Position numbers and translations under genes: made by a program | In this document: positions 25,568-34,035 of the stretch, piece after piece | Layout: every line of letters starts with the position of its first letter | Position numbering within the stretch: position 1 is the stretch's first letter | Source: Virgibacillus oceani | GTDB lineage: Bacteria > Bacillota > Bacilli > Bacillales > Amphibacillaceae | Assembly (NCBI RefSeq): GCF_014638995.1 | Contig: NZ_BMFR01000009.1 | Coordinates: 62,001 to 126,000 of the forward strand | Direction: 5' to 3' | DNA length: 64,000 bases | Notes under the pieces: generated by a model | Databases searched by the model: none | What the model was told of the DNA's origin: nothing | What the model saw: only the letters and a program-made list of their open reading frames with translations

Positions 25568-26035
25568 TTAATTATTGCCTTCCATTGCTCTGTACTGACC
25601 ACCATAAAATAAAACCGGGTCCCCAGCACCTAAGTTTATTTCTGTCACTTCTGCAATAAATATCATATGATCTCCTGCCTTTGCCGTTTCTTTTACGTAA
25701 CAGGATAATGCGGCAATCGCTTCATCAATTACTGGCACGCCATCCTGCATATTAAATGAAATTTCACGATCATTATCAATTTGTTTGGCAAAGATCATGG
25801 ATAGTTCTTTTTGTTCTTTACTTAGAATACTTAGGCCAAATTTTTTAGTTTCCTGTAATTTTTTGTACATTCCAGCATTTTCATCTATTGATATTGCTAT
25901 TAGTTTCGGATCAAGTGATACCGACATGAATGCATTTACAGTCATTCCCAGTATTTCACCCTCGTATTTCGAACTGACCACAGTGATACCGGTTGCAAAT
26001 TTCCCCATAGCATCACGAAAAAAACGATTATCCAT
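25568..26035 (-). CDS. Flavin reductase family protein (HpaC-like)
   Basis: A 155-residue FMN-binding split-barrel protein: FRDAMGKFATGITVVSSK at the N-terminus, GMTVNAFMSVSLDPKLIAISID as the flavin-binding stretch, and the C-terminal DPVLFYGGQYRAM. Such enzymes reduce free FMN/FAD with NAD(P)H, often to feed a two-component monooxygenase, but no oxygenase gene is nearby. The ATG follows GAAGGTGGGG. Length is normal. It is a lone gene between the CBS protein and the acyl-CoA degradation operon. Confidence 0.88.
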   Translation of the reverse strand: MDNRFFRDAMGKFATGITVVSSKYEGEILGMTVNAFMSVSLDPKLIAISIDENAGMYKKLQETKKFGLSILSKEQKELSMIFAKQIDNDREISFNMQDGVPVIDEAIAALSCYVKETAKAGDHMIFIAEVTEINLGAGDPVLFYGGQYRAMEGNN

Positions 26036-26219
26036 TATTGAAATTCCCCACCTTCATTTACCTTCTTATTCAGAATATCATTTAAACTAGTAAAATTGAA
26101 TTAAGACGCTTTTAGTTAACATAATAATATTATCGAAATCTATATAAATAATCTGCATGAAAATATCTGTTACAATACTATATGTGTCTTACCTGCAAGT
26201 GTTATGGAATAAAAAATAA

Positions 26220-26262
26220 GCCGCCTCAAGTGGTGCCTGTTACCGGCACCACTTGAGACAGC
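26220..26262 (-). terminator. Terminator of the yng-type operon; long perfect-core hairpin
   Basis: Two 18-base arms (core CAAGTGGTGCC / GGCACCACTTG, with two G-T pairs near the base) close a seven-base loop, and the minus strand continues TTATTTTTTATTCC. It begins 15 bp after the stop codon at 26277. The GGTGCC-GTAACA-GGCACC core resembles hairpins that recur in some Bacillaceae genomes. Confidence 0.8.
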
Positions 26263-26276
26263 TTAAAATCATATGG

Positions 26277-27806
26277 TTAAACTGGGTAAACACCGTGCTT
26301 TCTTTCTGTAAAAGTAATTGATTTTGATTCATACATGGAAAAGCGGTTGACTAATTCTCCCCGCAGTTTGTCAGGATCCACAACGGCATCCACAACCATT
26401 TCTGATGCTAACCGGTAAATGTCAATGTTATCCTTGTATTCATCCTGTTTTTCTTTAATAAAAGCTGGTCTTTCATCCTCAGGTAATGCTGCTATTTTAT
26501 TAGCATATACTGCATTTACCGCCGCTTCCGGTCCCATTACAGCAATTTGAGCTGTAGGCAAGGCTAAACAGCAGTCAGGTTCAAATGCTGGACCTGCCAT
26601 GGCATATAATCCCGCTCCATATGCTTTACGTACCACTACTGAAATTTTCGGTACTGTTGCCTCGCTCATGGATGCAAGCATTTTTGCTCCATGACGGATA
26701 ATACCTGCTCGTTCTACTTTTGTACCGATCATGAAGCCAGGAATATCCATCAGGAATAGTAATGAAATATTAAATGCGTCACATAATTGAATGAACTTTG
26801 CTGCCTTGTCCGCAGAATCAGGAAATAGCACTCCTCCTTTTACTCTTGGTTGATTGGCAATAATCCCAACTGGTTTCCCATTAATTCGGGAAAGTCCAGT
26901 AATTAATTCTGGTGCAAATTTCTTTTTTATTTCACAAAAACTATCTTCATCAATAATCCGATCAATAAAATCATACATATTAAATGGTGCATTTTGGTTT
27001 TTCGGAATTAAATCAGTGATTGATTTTTCAAATGGTTTAATATCTTTCGCTTCTAACTTCCTCGGTTTTTCTTTGAAATTAGCAGGAAAATATCCTAAAT
27101 AATTGCGCGTATATGCAATTGCTTCTTCTTCTGATTGCACCAGTACATCTCCTACACCTGAGACAGAGCAATGCATTTGTGCGCCACCCATTTCCTCAAG
27201 ACTAACCTTTTCGCCTATTACTTTTTCGGCCATGCGAGGGGAACCTAAATACATGGATGCATTCCCGTCCACCATTATTACAATATCACAAAAGGCGGGG
27301 ATATATGCTCCCCCAGCAGCCGATGGACCAAACAGTAAACACACCTGTGGAACTCTACCTGATAATTTTATTTGATTGTGGAAAATGCGTCCAGCTCCCC
27401 TGCGACCTGGAAACATTTCAACTTGATCCGTAATTCGGGCTCCAGCTGAATCAACTAAGTAAAGCATTGGCAGTTCTAATTTCATCGCAGTTTCCTGAAT
27501 ACGAAGAATTTTTTCTACGGTTCTTTTTCCCCAGGAACCAGCTTTCACGGTTGAATCATTTGCCATAACACAAACAGCTTGGCCATTTACTTTTCCAATT
27601 CCAGTAACGACCCCATCTGATGGCAAGGAATCATCCATACAATTAGCAAAAAAGGCATCCTCAATGTTTATGCCTTCATCGAATAGCAATTGCAATCGTT
27701 TGCGAACAAACAATTTTCCTTTCTCTTCATTTTTTTTATGATATTTTTCCTGTCCGCCTTTTTCTATATGATTGATTCTGGTTTGTAAGTCTTCTACGTA
27801 TGACAT
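26277..27806 (-). CDS. yngE: Acyl-CoA carboxylase carboxyltransferase subunit (YngE-like, methylcrotonoyl-CoA type)
   Basis: A 509-residue biotin-dependent carboxyltransferase that moves carboxyl from biotin to an acyl-CoA, probably 3-methylcrotonoyl-CoA in leucine breakdown. Marks are the acyl-CoA site GPSAAGGAYIPAFCD and, in the C-terminal half, the biotin site MDIPGFMIGTKVE with KAYGAGLYAMAG and QIAVMGPEAAVNAV. It is the last gene of the yngJ-I-HA-HB-F-E cluster; the biotin carboxylase and biotin carrier it needs are upstream on the same message. In B. subtilis the cluster is expressed in the mother cell by sigma-E. Length and motifs intact. Confidence 0.9.
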   Translation of the reverse strand: MSYVEDLQTRINHIEKGGQEKYHKKNEEKGKLFVRKRLQLLFDEGINIEDAFFANCMDDSLPSDGVVTGIGKVNGQAVCVMANDSTVKAGSWGKRTVEKILRIQETAMKLELPMLYLVDSAGARITDQVEMFPGRRGAGRIFHNQIKLSGRVPQVCLLFGPSAAGGAYIPAFCDIVIMVDGNASMYLGSPRMAEKVIGEKVSLEEMGGAQMHCSVSGVGDVLVQSEEEAIAYTRNYLGYFPANFKEKPRKLEAKDIKPFEKSITDLIPKNQNAPFNMYDFIDRIIDEDSFCEIKKKFAPELITGLSRINGKPVGIIANQPRVKGGVLFPDSADKAAKFIQLCDAFNISLLFLMDIPGFMIGTKVERAGIIRHGAKMLASMSEATVPKISVVVRKAYGAGLYAMAGPAFEPDCCLALPTAQIAVMGPEAAVNAVYANKIAALPEDERPAFIKEKQDEYKDNIDIYRLASEMVVDAVVDPDKLRGELVNRFSMYESKSITFTERKHGVYPV

Positions 27807-27823
27807 GAAGTGACCTCCTGTTT

Positions 27824-28606
27824 TTAATTCCCTTTATAAACTGGCTTTCTCTTCTCCTTAAATGCAATTAATCCTTCATTTCGGTCCTGAGTCGGAATAG
27901 TTTCCTTATAACATAAGTGTTCAATATTTAATCCGGTCGTAATATCTGTCTGAATGCCCTGATTAATTGCGGTTTTGGCCTGACGCAGTGCAATAGGACC
28001 ATTTTTAACAATTTGTTCAGCCATCGAAATTGCATTGTCTACGAGTTCGCTTGAAATGCTAATCTGCTCAACTAGCCCAATTTCCATAGCTTCAGATGAT
28101 GTAATTGGACTTGCTGTAAAAATTAATCGTTTTGCCTGACCTAAACCTATTAATCTTGTCAATCTTTGTGTTCCGCCTGCACCTGGAATAATAGCCAATG
28201 ATGTTTCCGTTAATCCCAATTTAGCATGTTCAGCAGAAATTCGGATATCGCAGGCCAATGCCAATTCTAATCCTCCACCAAATGCTGCCCCGTTAATTGC
28301 AGCAATTACAGGCATTTTCATCTTTTCTATATTTGTGACAGTTTCACCAATATACTTAACAGCTTCGATTACTTGCTGGTTATTCATTCCTTTTCTTTCC
28401 TTTAAATCTGCTCCGGCACAAAATGCTTTATCATTGGCAGCTGTAATAATTGTACAGCGGATGGTATAATCATTATTTATTTTGTACACGCATTCATTTA
28501 ACTCATCTAATAGGGCCTTAGACATCGCGTTAGCTGCATCGGGTCTGTTTAAGGTGATGAGTGCAATATGGTCGTGAATGGTTCTGAATTTTATTAGCCC
28601 TGACAT
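27824..28606 (-). CDS. yngF: Enoyl-CoA hydratase/isomerase family (YngF-like)
   Basis: A 260-residue crotonase. It shows the oxyanion-hole strand NDKAFCAGADLKERKG, the second loop NGAAFGGGLELALACDIRIS with the acidic catalytic residue after it (GLTETSLAIIPGAGGTQRL), and the normal C-terminal helices. In the leucine pathway such an enzyme hydrates methylglutaconyl-CoA to HMG-CoA. It sits between the biotin carrier and the carboxyltransferase (17 bp gap). The gene that should follow in B. subtilis order, HMG-CoA lyase (yngG), is absent here. A hairpin at 28661-28692 lies upstream of this gene. Confidence 0.9.
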   Translation of the reverse strand: MSGLIKFRTIHDHIALITLNRPDAANAMSKALLDELNECVYKINNDYTIRCTIITAANDKAFCAGADLKERKGMNNQQVIEAVKYIGETVTNIEKMKMPVIAAINGAAFGGGLELALACDIRISAEHAKLGLTETSLAIIPGAGGTQRLTRLIGLGQAKRLIFTASPITSSEAMEIGLVEQISISSELVDNAISMAEQIVKNGPIALRQAKTAINQGIQTDITTGLNIEHLCYKETIPTQDRNEGLIAFKEKRKPVYKGN

Positions 28607-28660
28607 TATAGCCCTCCCCGACTATTATTTGTAGCGTTATGGTGTAAAGAATAATATGTA

Positions 28661-28692
28661 TACCCTAGTCCGAGTTGTGGGGGACTAGGGTA
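28661..28692 (-). other. Intercistronic hairpin between biotin carrier and hydratase genes
   Basis: TACCCTAGTCC pairs with GGACTAGGGTA around a G-rich loop. No T run follows on the minus strand, so it is more likely a processing or stabilising element, or a scar, than a strong terminator. It sits exactly where yngG would lie in B. subtilis. Confidence 0.6.
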
Positions 28693-28705
28693 ATTGATAG
28701 ACCTT

Positions 28706-28918
28706 TTACTCAATAATTGCGATAACATCACCTTCATTGACGAAATCGCCTTCTGCAACTTTCAGCTCCTTTACAGTCCCTGTCTGTTCAGCTGCAATCG
28801 GAATTTCCATTTTCATAGATTCGAGTATTACAACATCTTGCCCACTATCTACGCTCTCCCCTTCACTCACGGTAATTTTCCATACACTTCCTGCCATTGA
28901 TGCCTTTACTTCTTGCAT
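28706..28918 (-). CDS. yngHB: Biotin/lipoyl attachment protein (YngHB-like biotin carrier)
   Basis: A 70-residue single-domain biotin carrier. Lys36 in ILESMKMEIP is the biotinylation site; the hammerhead fold is complete (SMAGSVWKITVSEGE at the front, AEGDFVNEGDVIAII at the end). It shuttles carboxyl groups from the biotin carboxylase encoded just upstream to the carboxyltransferase at the operon's end. The start follows AAGGAGGAAC. Free-standing carriers of this size are typical of the yng operon. Confidence 0.93.
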   Translation of the reverse strand: MQEVKASMAGSVWKITVSEGESVDSGQDVVILESMKMEIPIAAEQTGTVKELKVAEGDFVNEGDVIAIIE

Positions 28919-28931
28919 ATTTAGTTCCTCC

Positions 28932-30287
28932 TTAATTTGTTTGGAATTTGGTTAGGTAATGATCCTGTACAAATGCTGTCGTTGTAATCCCTGATTTAAA
29001 TTGGGCATCATCGACAATTGTTTGCAGCATGGAAACATTCGTTTTTATGCCTTTTATATGGTAATTTGCTAAAGCATCTTTTAAAGCAGCAATAGCCTCT
29101 TTCCTTGTTCCACCCGTCACGATCAGTTTGCCAATCATCGGGTCATAAAATGGTGTAACATCATAATTGTCTGTTACAGCAAGTTCGTTTCGTATATTCT
29201 CACCAGCTGGAACGTGCAATTCATGAATATGTCCTGGTGACGGAAAGAATGTTACTGGATCTTCAGCATAAATTCGAACTTCAATCGCATGTCCATTTAT
29301 AGTTAATTCATCTTGGTTTATGTTTATTGGTTCACCATTCGCAATACGTATTTGTTCTTCTACAATATCGAGTCCTGTAATTTCTTCTGTAATTGCATGT
29401 TCCACCTGAATTCTGGTATTCATCTCAAGAAAGTAGAAGTTTTCACTTTCATCTACCAGAAATTCAATCGTTCCAGCATTTGTATACCCAATTGCCTTTG
29501 CAGCTTTTACAGCTGTTTCCCCCATTTTCATACGCGTATTCTCTGAAATAAATGGAGACGGTGCTTCTTCAACTACCTTTTGATTCCTTCGCTGAATTGA
29601 GCACTCACGTTCAAATAAATGCACGACATTTCCATGCTGATCTGCTAAAATCTGAATTTCAATATGATGGGCATTCTCCAGTTTTTTCTCCATAAACATT
29701 GCACCATCACCAAAGAACGTTTCTGCTCGTTTGGAATTACTTGCAAATGCTTTGGTTAATTCGTCATCGGAATGAACAACCTGCATTCCAATACCGCCCC
29801 CACCAGCGGATGCTTTTAACATAATTGGATAACCAATTTCTGCAGCAATTCGGATTGCTTCCTCAACATTAGCTACAGCACCATTTGTACCAGGCACTAC
29901 CGGCACACCAGCTTTTTGCATTGTTTCTCTTGCTTCAATCTTACTGCCCATTTTCTCCATAATGTGACCAGCAGGGCCAATAAAGGTCAATCCTGCATTT
30001 TGACATCTTTTTGCAAATGAAGCATTCTCACTTAAAAACCCGTATCCAGGATGAATTGCATCTGCATTCGCTTCATTAGCAATCTGCAGTATTTTATCTA
30101 CATTTAAATAACTTTCATTAACACGTGGAGGCCCGAGTAAAAAGCTTTCATCTGCTATCGATACAAATGGTGCCTTTTGATCCGCTTCAGAATAGACTGC
30201 GACAGTTTGAATATTTAATCGCTTACATGTACGAATTATCCGTGAAGCAATTTCACCCCGGTTTGCGATAAGTATTTTTTTGATCAT
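28932..30287 (-). CDS. yngHA: Biotin carboxylase subunit (YngHA-like, AccC family)
   Basis: About 451 residues from the ATG at 30287, chosen because GGGGAGAG lies just ahead and the longer frame overlaps the upstream gene. It begins MIKKILIANRGEIASRIIRTC, then the ATP-grasp domain with KASAGGGGIGMQVV, HHIEIQILAD and YTNAGTIEFLVD, and the catalytic FLEMNTRIQVEHAITEEITG. It carboxylates biotin on the carrier using ATP and bicarbonate. Similar in size to AccC but placed in the acyl-CoA degradation operon. No damage is seen. Confidence 0.92.
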   Translation of the reverse strand: MIKKILIANRGEIASRIIRTCKRLNIQTVAVYSEADQKAPFVSIADESFLLGPPRVNESYLNVDKILQIANEANADAIHPGYGFLSENASFAKRCQNAGLTFIGPAGHIMEKMGSKIEARETMQKAGVPVVPGTNGAVANVEEAIRIAAEIGYPIMLKASAGGGGIGMQVVHSDDELTKAFASNSKRAETFFGDGAMFMEKKLENAHHIEIQILADQHGNVVHLFERECSIQRRNQKVVEEAPSPFISENTRMKMGETAVKAAKAIGYTNAGTIEFLVDESENFYFLEMNTRIQVEHAITEEITGLDIVEEQIRIANGEPININQDELTINGHAIEVRIYAEDPVTFFPSPGHIHELHVPAGENIRNELAVTDNYDVTPFYDPMIGKLIVTGGTRKEAIAALKDALANYHIKGIKTNVSMLQTIVDDAQFKSGITTTAFVQDHYLTKFQTN

Positions 30288-30297
30288 AGTCTCTCCC

Positions 30298-31932
30298 CTA
30301 TTGTTCAAGTTGTTGAACTGCGATTTCCCTCAATTTATATTTTTGAATTTTACCACTTGCAGTCATTGGATATTCATTAACGAATTGAATGTATTTAGGA
30401 ATTTTGTGATAGGAAATATTACCTTCACAATATGACCGTATATCTTGTTCAGTCAGTGACACACCATCCTTTAAGATTATCCATGCCATAACTTCTTCAC
30501 CATATTTAGCATCCGGAATTCCTATAACCTGGACATCTAAAATCCCTGGGTGCTGATAAAGAAATTCCTCAATTTCCCGTGGGTAGATATTCTCACCTCC
30601 ACGAATGATCATATCTTTCATTCGACCGGTAATTTTAAAATAGCCGTTTTCATCCATTTCTGCGAGATCACCAGTGTGCAGCCAGCCTTCACTATCAATG
30701 ACTGCGTTTGTAGCCTCTCGATTATTATAGTACCCTTTCATAACATGGTATCCTCTAGTACACAACTCACCAGGGACTCCTTGAACCTGCTCATCGTTTG
30801 TTCCAGGTACAATAATTTTAGCTTCAACATTTGGATGGACTTGCCCAACCGTACTTGCCTTTAATTCGGCAGGATCATCTGTTTTCGTTTGCAAAAAGAC
30901 TGGCGATGACTCTGTTTGTCCATATGCAATTGTAATTTCCTTCGCACCCATTTTATTCATCACATCATTCATAACTTCAATCGGACATGTTGACCCAGCC
31001 ATAATTCCTGTTCTTAAATGTGAAAAGTCATATTTTGAGAAATTTGGATGATTTAATTCTGCGATAAACATTGTTGGCACACCATGCAATCCAGTACATT
31101 TTTCATCAGAGACTGCTTTCATAACTTTCTCCGCTTCAAATTGTTCCAGAATAACCATGGTCGTACCCTTTGAAACGGCAGCAAGTACTCCCAATACACA
31201 CCCAAAGCAATGAAAAAAAGGTACTGGAATACAAAGTCGATCCTTATACGTTAACTTCATACAATCCGCGATCTGGTTCCCGTTGTTTATGATATTGTAG
31301 TGGGAAAGCATAACCCCTTTCGGAAAACCTGTTGTACCAGATGTGTACTGCATATTTATAACATCATCATGATGCAGAGATCTTTTGCGTTCGTCGAGCA
31401 TTTCATCAGCTATTGAAGCACCTTTTTCAATCATTTCATTCCAAGTGTATGCATTCGGATACTTTTCATTGCTTAGGACAATAATATTTCTTAAAAACGG
31501 AACATTGTCAGACATTAACTTACCTTTATCAGCTTGCTCAAGCTCGGGACAAACCTGTTTTAAAATATCAATATAAGATGTTCCTTTATACGATTCTGCT
31601 AAAATTAATGTAGTAGCCTCGGATTGTTTTAATAGATATTCCAGTTCTTTCGCCTGGTAATTTGTATTTACTGTAACAAGGACTGCTCCCATTTTTCCTG
31701 TTGCAAATTGTGAGGTTAGCCACTCTGGTTTATTATCAGACCAAATTGCTACATGTTCCCCTTTTTCAATCCCCAATGACATGAATCCTTTTGCGGCCTT
31801 ATTTGCCATGTCATCAAATTCTTTGTAGGTTTTTCTTAAATTCAATTCTGGATAAACAACAGCTTCATGATCTGGATGTAAATTCACTTGCTTCTCCAAT
31901 AACTCTCCAATGGTTAAATTTAATAAAGTCAT
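30298..31932 (-). CDS. yngI: Acyl-CoA synthetase, AMP-binding family (YngI-like)
   Basis: A 544-residue adenylate-forming enzyme that activates a carboxylic acid with ATP and CoA. The start at 31932 is preferred because GAGGGGAG precedes it. Core motifs: MQYTSGTTGFPKGVMLSH (P-loop), ITIAYGQTESSPVF, GWLHTGDLAEMDENGYFKI, and GRMKDMIIRGGENIYPREIE, plus the C-terminal ASGKIQKYKL lysine region. It belongs to the short/medium-chain acyl-CoA synthetase group. Its stop codon lies within the leader of the biotin carboxylase gene, so the cluster is a single message. Confidence 0.9.
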   Translation of the reverse strand: MTLLNLTIGELLEKQVNLHPDHEAVVYPELNLRKTYKEFDDMANKAAKGFMSLGIEKGEHVAIWSDNKPEWLTSQFATGKMGAVLVTVNTNYQAKELEYLLKQSEATTLILAESYKGTSYIDILKQVCPELEQADKGKLMSDNVPFLRNIIVLSNEKYPNAYTWNEMIEKGASIADEMLDERKRSLHHDDVINMQYTSGTTGFPKGVMLSHYNIINNGNQIADCMKLTYKDRLCIPVPFFHCFGCVLGVLAAVSKGTTMVILEQFEAEKVMKAVSDEKCTGLHGVPTMFIAELNHPNFSKYDFSHLRTGIMAGSTCPIEVMNDVMNKMGAKEITIAYGQTESSPVFLQTKTDDPAELKASTVGQVHPNVEAKIIVPGTNDEQVQGVPGELCTRGYHVMKGYYNNREATNAVIDSEGWLHTGDLAEMDENGYFKITGRMKDMIIRGGENIYPREIEEFLYQHPGILDVQVIGIPDAKYGEEVMAWIILKDGVSLTEQDIRSYCEGNISYHKIPKYIQFVNEYPMTASGKIQKYKLREIAVQQLEQ

Positions 31933-32021
31933 GAATTTTCTCCCCTCATTCATTGCTTTGGAAAATAGTTAGCTAATTTTTTACAAACTACGGCATCACT
32001 TACTGATTCCAATATTTGCAA

Positions 32022-33164
32022 TTAACATCCTAATTGTCTAGCAATTACAAGACGCTGTACTTCAGAGGTTCCCTCACCAATCTCCAATAACTTTGCATCT
32101 CTTAAATATCGTTCTACTTCATACTCACGCATGTAACCGTATCCACCATGGATTTGGATTGCTTGGTTTGCGGAGCGAAATGAAGTCTCAGTAGCAAAAA
32201 GCTTCGCATATGCAGCTTCTTTTGTAAATGGTTTGCCCTGATCTTTAAGCCATGCAGCTTTGTGTACAATGTTTCTTGCTAACTCTACTTCCATAGCCAT
32301 ATCAGCCAATTTAAATTGAATGGCTTGAAATTTAGAAATAGCAGTTCCAAATTGTGTTCTTTCTTTAGCATAGTTTAACGCTTTATCCAATGATGCTTGT
32401 GCGATTCCTAAACCTAATGCAGCAATTGAAATTCGTCCGCCATCAAGTGTATGCAGGAATTGTTTGAAGCCTTTATTGGGATCTCCAAGTAAATTTTTCT
32501 TTGGTACACGAACATTATCCAAAACAATTTCACAGGTGTCAGATCCGCGGACGCCCATTTTATCGTAGTTACTATTTATAGTTACACCTTCAGCATCGGT
32601 TGGGACAATGATCGCACTTATTTTGTTTTTACCGCGATCATCTTTCCCTGTAACGGCTGTAACCGTAATTGTATTTGAATAATTGGCATTTGTGATGAAA
32701 CATTTTTCACCATTGATTATGTAGCTTTCTCCATCTTCAACTGCAGTTGTTCTAGTACCCCCAGCATCAGATCCTGCATTTGGCTCCGTTAATCCAAATG
32801 CCCCAAGCGTCTTACCTTGGGCAATTGGCACTAAAAATTTTTCCTTTTGCTCTTCTGTACCAAAGTAATAAATAGGGCTGGCGCCCAATGATACAGTAGC
32901 TGCATAGCTTAATCCAGTACTACCGCATACTTTGCCGATTTCCTCAACAGCTAACGCGTAGGAAAGTGTATCCCCTCCGGAACCGCCATATTGCTCTGGA
33001 AACGGAATTCCCATTAATCCAAGTTCACCCATCTGTTTAAAAATATCTTCAGGAAATTTTGCTTCTGCATCAATTTCAATCGCTCGCGGCCTAATAACAT
33101 TTTTTGCAAAATCCTGAACCATATTTTTAATCATAACCTGCTCTTTTGATAATTCAAAGTCCAT
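32022..33164 (-). CDS. yngJ: Acyl-CoA dehydrogenase (YngJ-like)
   Basis: A 380-residue FAD enzyme that makes the alpha-beta double bond of acyl-CoA; in this operon isovaleryl-CoA is the likely substrate. Signatures are GAFGLTEPNAGSDAGGTRT, CFITNANYSNTITVTAV, MGVRGSDTCEIVLDNVRVP, FGTAISKFQAIQFKLADM and the C-terminal QIHGGYGYMREYEVERYLRD. First gene of the cluster, with GGGGG before the ATG and a TetR-type operator about 30-45 bp upstream. The catalytic base residue of this family lies near the C-terminal GEGTSEVQRL. Length normal. Confidence 0.9.
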   Translation of the reverse strand: MDFELSKEQVMIKNMVQDFAKNVIRPRAIEIDAEAKFPEDIFKQMGELGLMGIPFPEQYGGSGGDTLSYALAVEEIGKVCGSTGLSYAATVSLGASPIYYFGTEEQKEKFLVPIAQGKTLGAFGLTEPNAGSDAGGTRTTAVEDGESYIINGEKCFITNANYSNTITVTAVTGKDDRGKNKISAIIVPTDAEGVTINSNYDKMGVRGSDTCEIVLDNVRVPKKNLLGDPNKGFKQFLHTLDGGRISIAALGLGIAQASLDKALNYAKERTQFGTAISKFQAIQFKLADMAMEVELARNIVHKAAWLKDQGKPFTKEAAYAKLFATETSFRSANQAIQIHGGYGYMREYEVERYLRDAKLLEIGEGTSEVQRLVIARQLGC

Positions 33165-33192
33165 GTTATATCCCCCTATAAGTTAGCGAAAA

Positions 33193-33208
33193 GACCGACT
33201 GGTTGGTC
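33193..33208. promoter_or_regulatory. TetR-type operator ahead of yngJ
   Basis: The bases GACCGACTGGTTGGTC match their own reverse complement at 12 of 16 positions (GACC-AC arms and GT-GGTC). It resembles known operators of TetR-family fatty-acid regulators. It sits 29-44 bp before the acyl-CoA dehydrogenase start and just after the TetR gene, which makes it the obvious target of that regulator. Confidence 0.6.
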
Positions 33209-33254
33209 TGTTCATTTCCTAAAAATGCAATAATTTTACTTATGAAGAAACAAT

Positions 33255-33857
33255 TTATGTTCTTACACTATCTTTCCGAAGCATTTCTTCACTTAATACA
33301 GACCTCAAGATCAAGTCAACGAAGATATCACCAATTTCTTCAATTGATTTTGCTCCATTCTGCTTATACCACTTATATGTCCAGTTTACCATTCCTAAAA
33401 TAGCCATTCCTGTAATGTCAACAGACATGTCCTGACGAAACTCACCACTTGCTTTTCCTTCTCTTATTGAATCTAAGATCAGCAGTTTAAATTTTTCACG
33501 CTTCTTCTTTACTAATTGTTCATATTGAGGCTTTAAATAAATGGTCTCCTGATAAAATACTGAAATATGCGGTTTGTACAAATCAAAAACCTTTACAAAA
33601 TCTTTAATTATTGCTTGTAATTTCATTGTAGGAGAATCATAGGTTTCATTAGCAATAATTGCTTTTTCCAATACATACGAAATAAACGTATCGTGTATTA
33701 CAAATAAAAGTTCATCCTTTGATTTAAAGTGATGATAAAATCCGCCTTTAGAGGTTCCTACCTTTTCTACAATTTGATTAACTGTTACACCGTGAAACCC
33801 ATCTTTTTCAAACAGCAGTAAGGAAGTCTGTATAATTTTTTGCCGTAAATCCGTTAT
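33255..33857 (-). CDS. TetR/AcrR-family regulator of the acyl-CoA operon, non-standard start codon
   Basis: The intact frame runs from 33857 and gives about 200 residues, the normal TetR size. The helix-turn-helix is plain: DLRQKIIQTSLLLFEKDGFHGVTVNQIVEKVG, then TSKGGFYHHFKSKDELL. The remainder is the ligand-binding domain. The frame has no ATG, GTG or TTG before the helix-turn-helix. The ribosome site AGGAGG (33862-33867) is followed by ATA (33857-33855, 4-nt gap) and ACG (7-nt gap), where the start should be. The first standard start, TTG at 33671, would delete the DNA-binding domain. Either a rare start codon is used or the gene lost its ATG by one change. It is the likely repressor for the operon downstream. 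Confidence 0.75.
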   Translation of the reverse strand: MTDLRQKIIQTSLLLFEKDGFHGVTVNQIVEKVGTSKGGFYHHFKSKDELLFVIHDTFISYVLEKAIIANETYDSPTMKLQAIIKDFVKVFDLYKPHISVFYQETIYLKPQYEQLVKKKREKFKLLILDSIREGKASGEFRQDMSVDITGMAILGMVNWTYKWYKQNGAKSIEEIGDIFVDLILRSVLSEEMLRKDSVRT

Positions 33858-33991
33858 AAACCCTCCTTTCTGAAATTTAATTTAACTTTATCATATATTT
33901 CTGATTATATGAAGGGGTTTTCAGTAATTTTTGAAAGGGTTTTCATTTCGGTTTGTATAGGAATTTTACTTGTATTGAAATAGTAAATAAA

Positions 33992-34021
33992 CACCTGTTT
34001 AGGAATCTTCCTAAACAGGTG
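33992..34021 (-). terminator. Terminator of parC
   Basis: CACCTGTTTAGGA pairs perfectly with TCCTAAACAGGTG around a four-base loop; the minus strand then reads TTTATTTA. It starts 15 bp after the parC stop codon. It lies between parC and the tetR gene. Confidence 0.8.
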
Positions 34022-34035
34022 CTTATTTATTTCGA

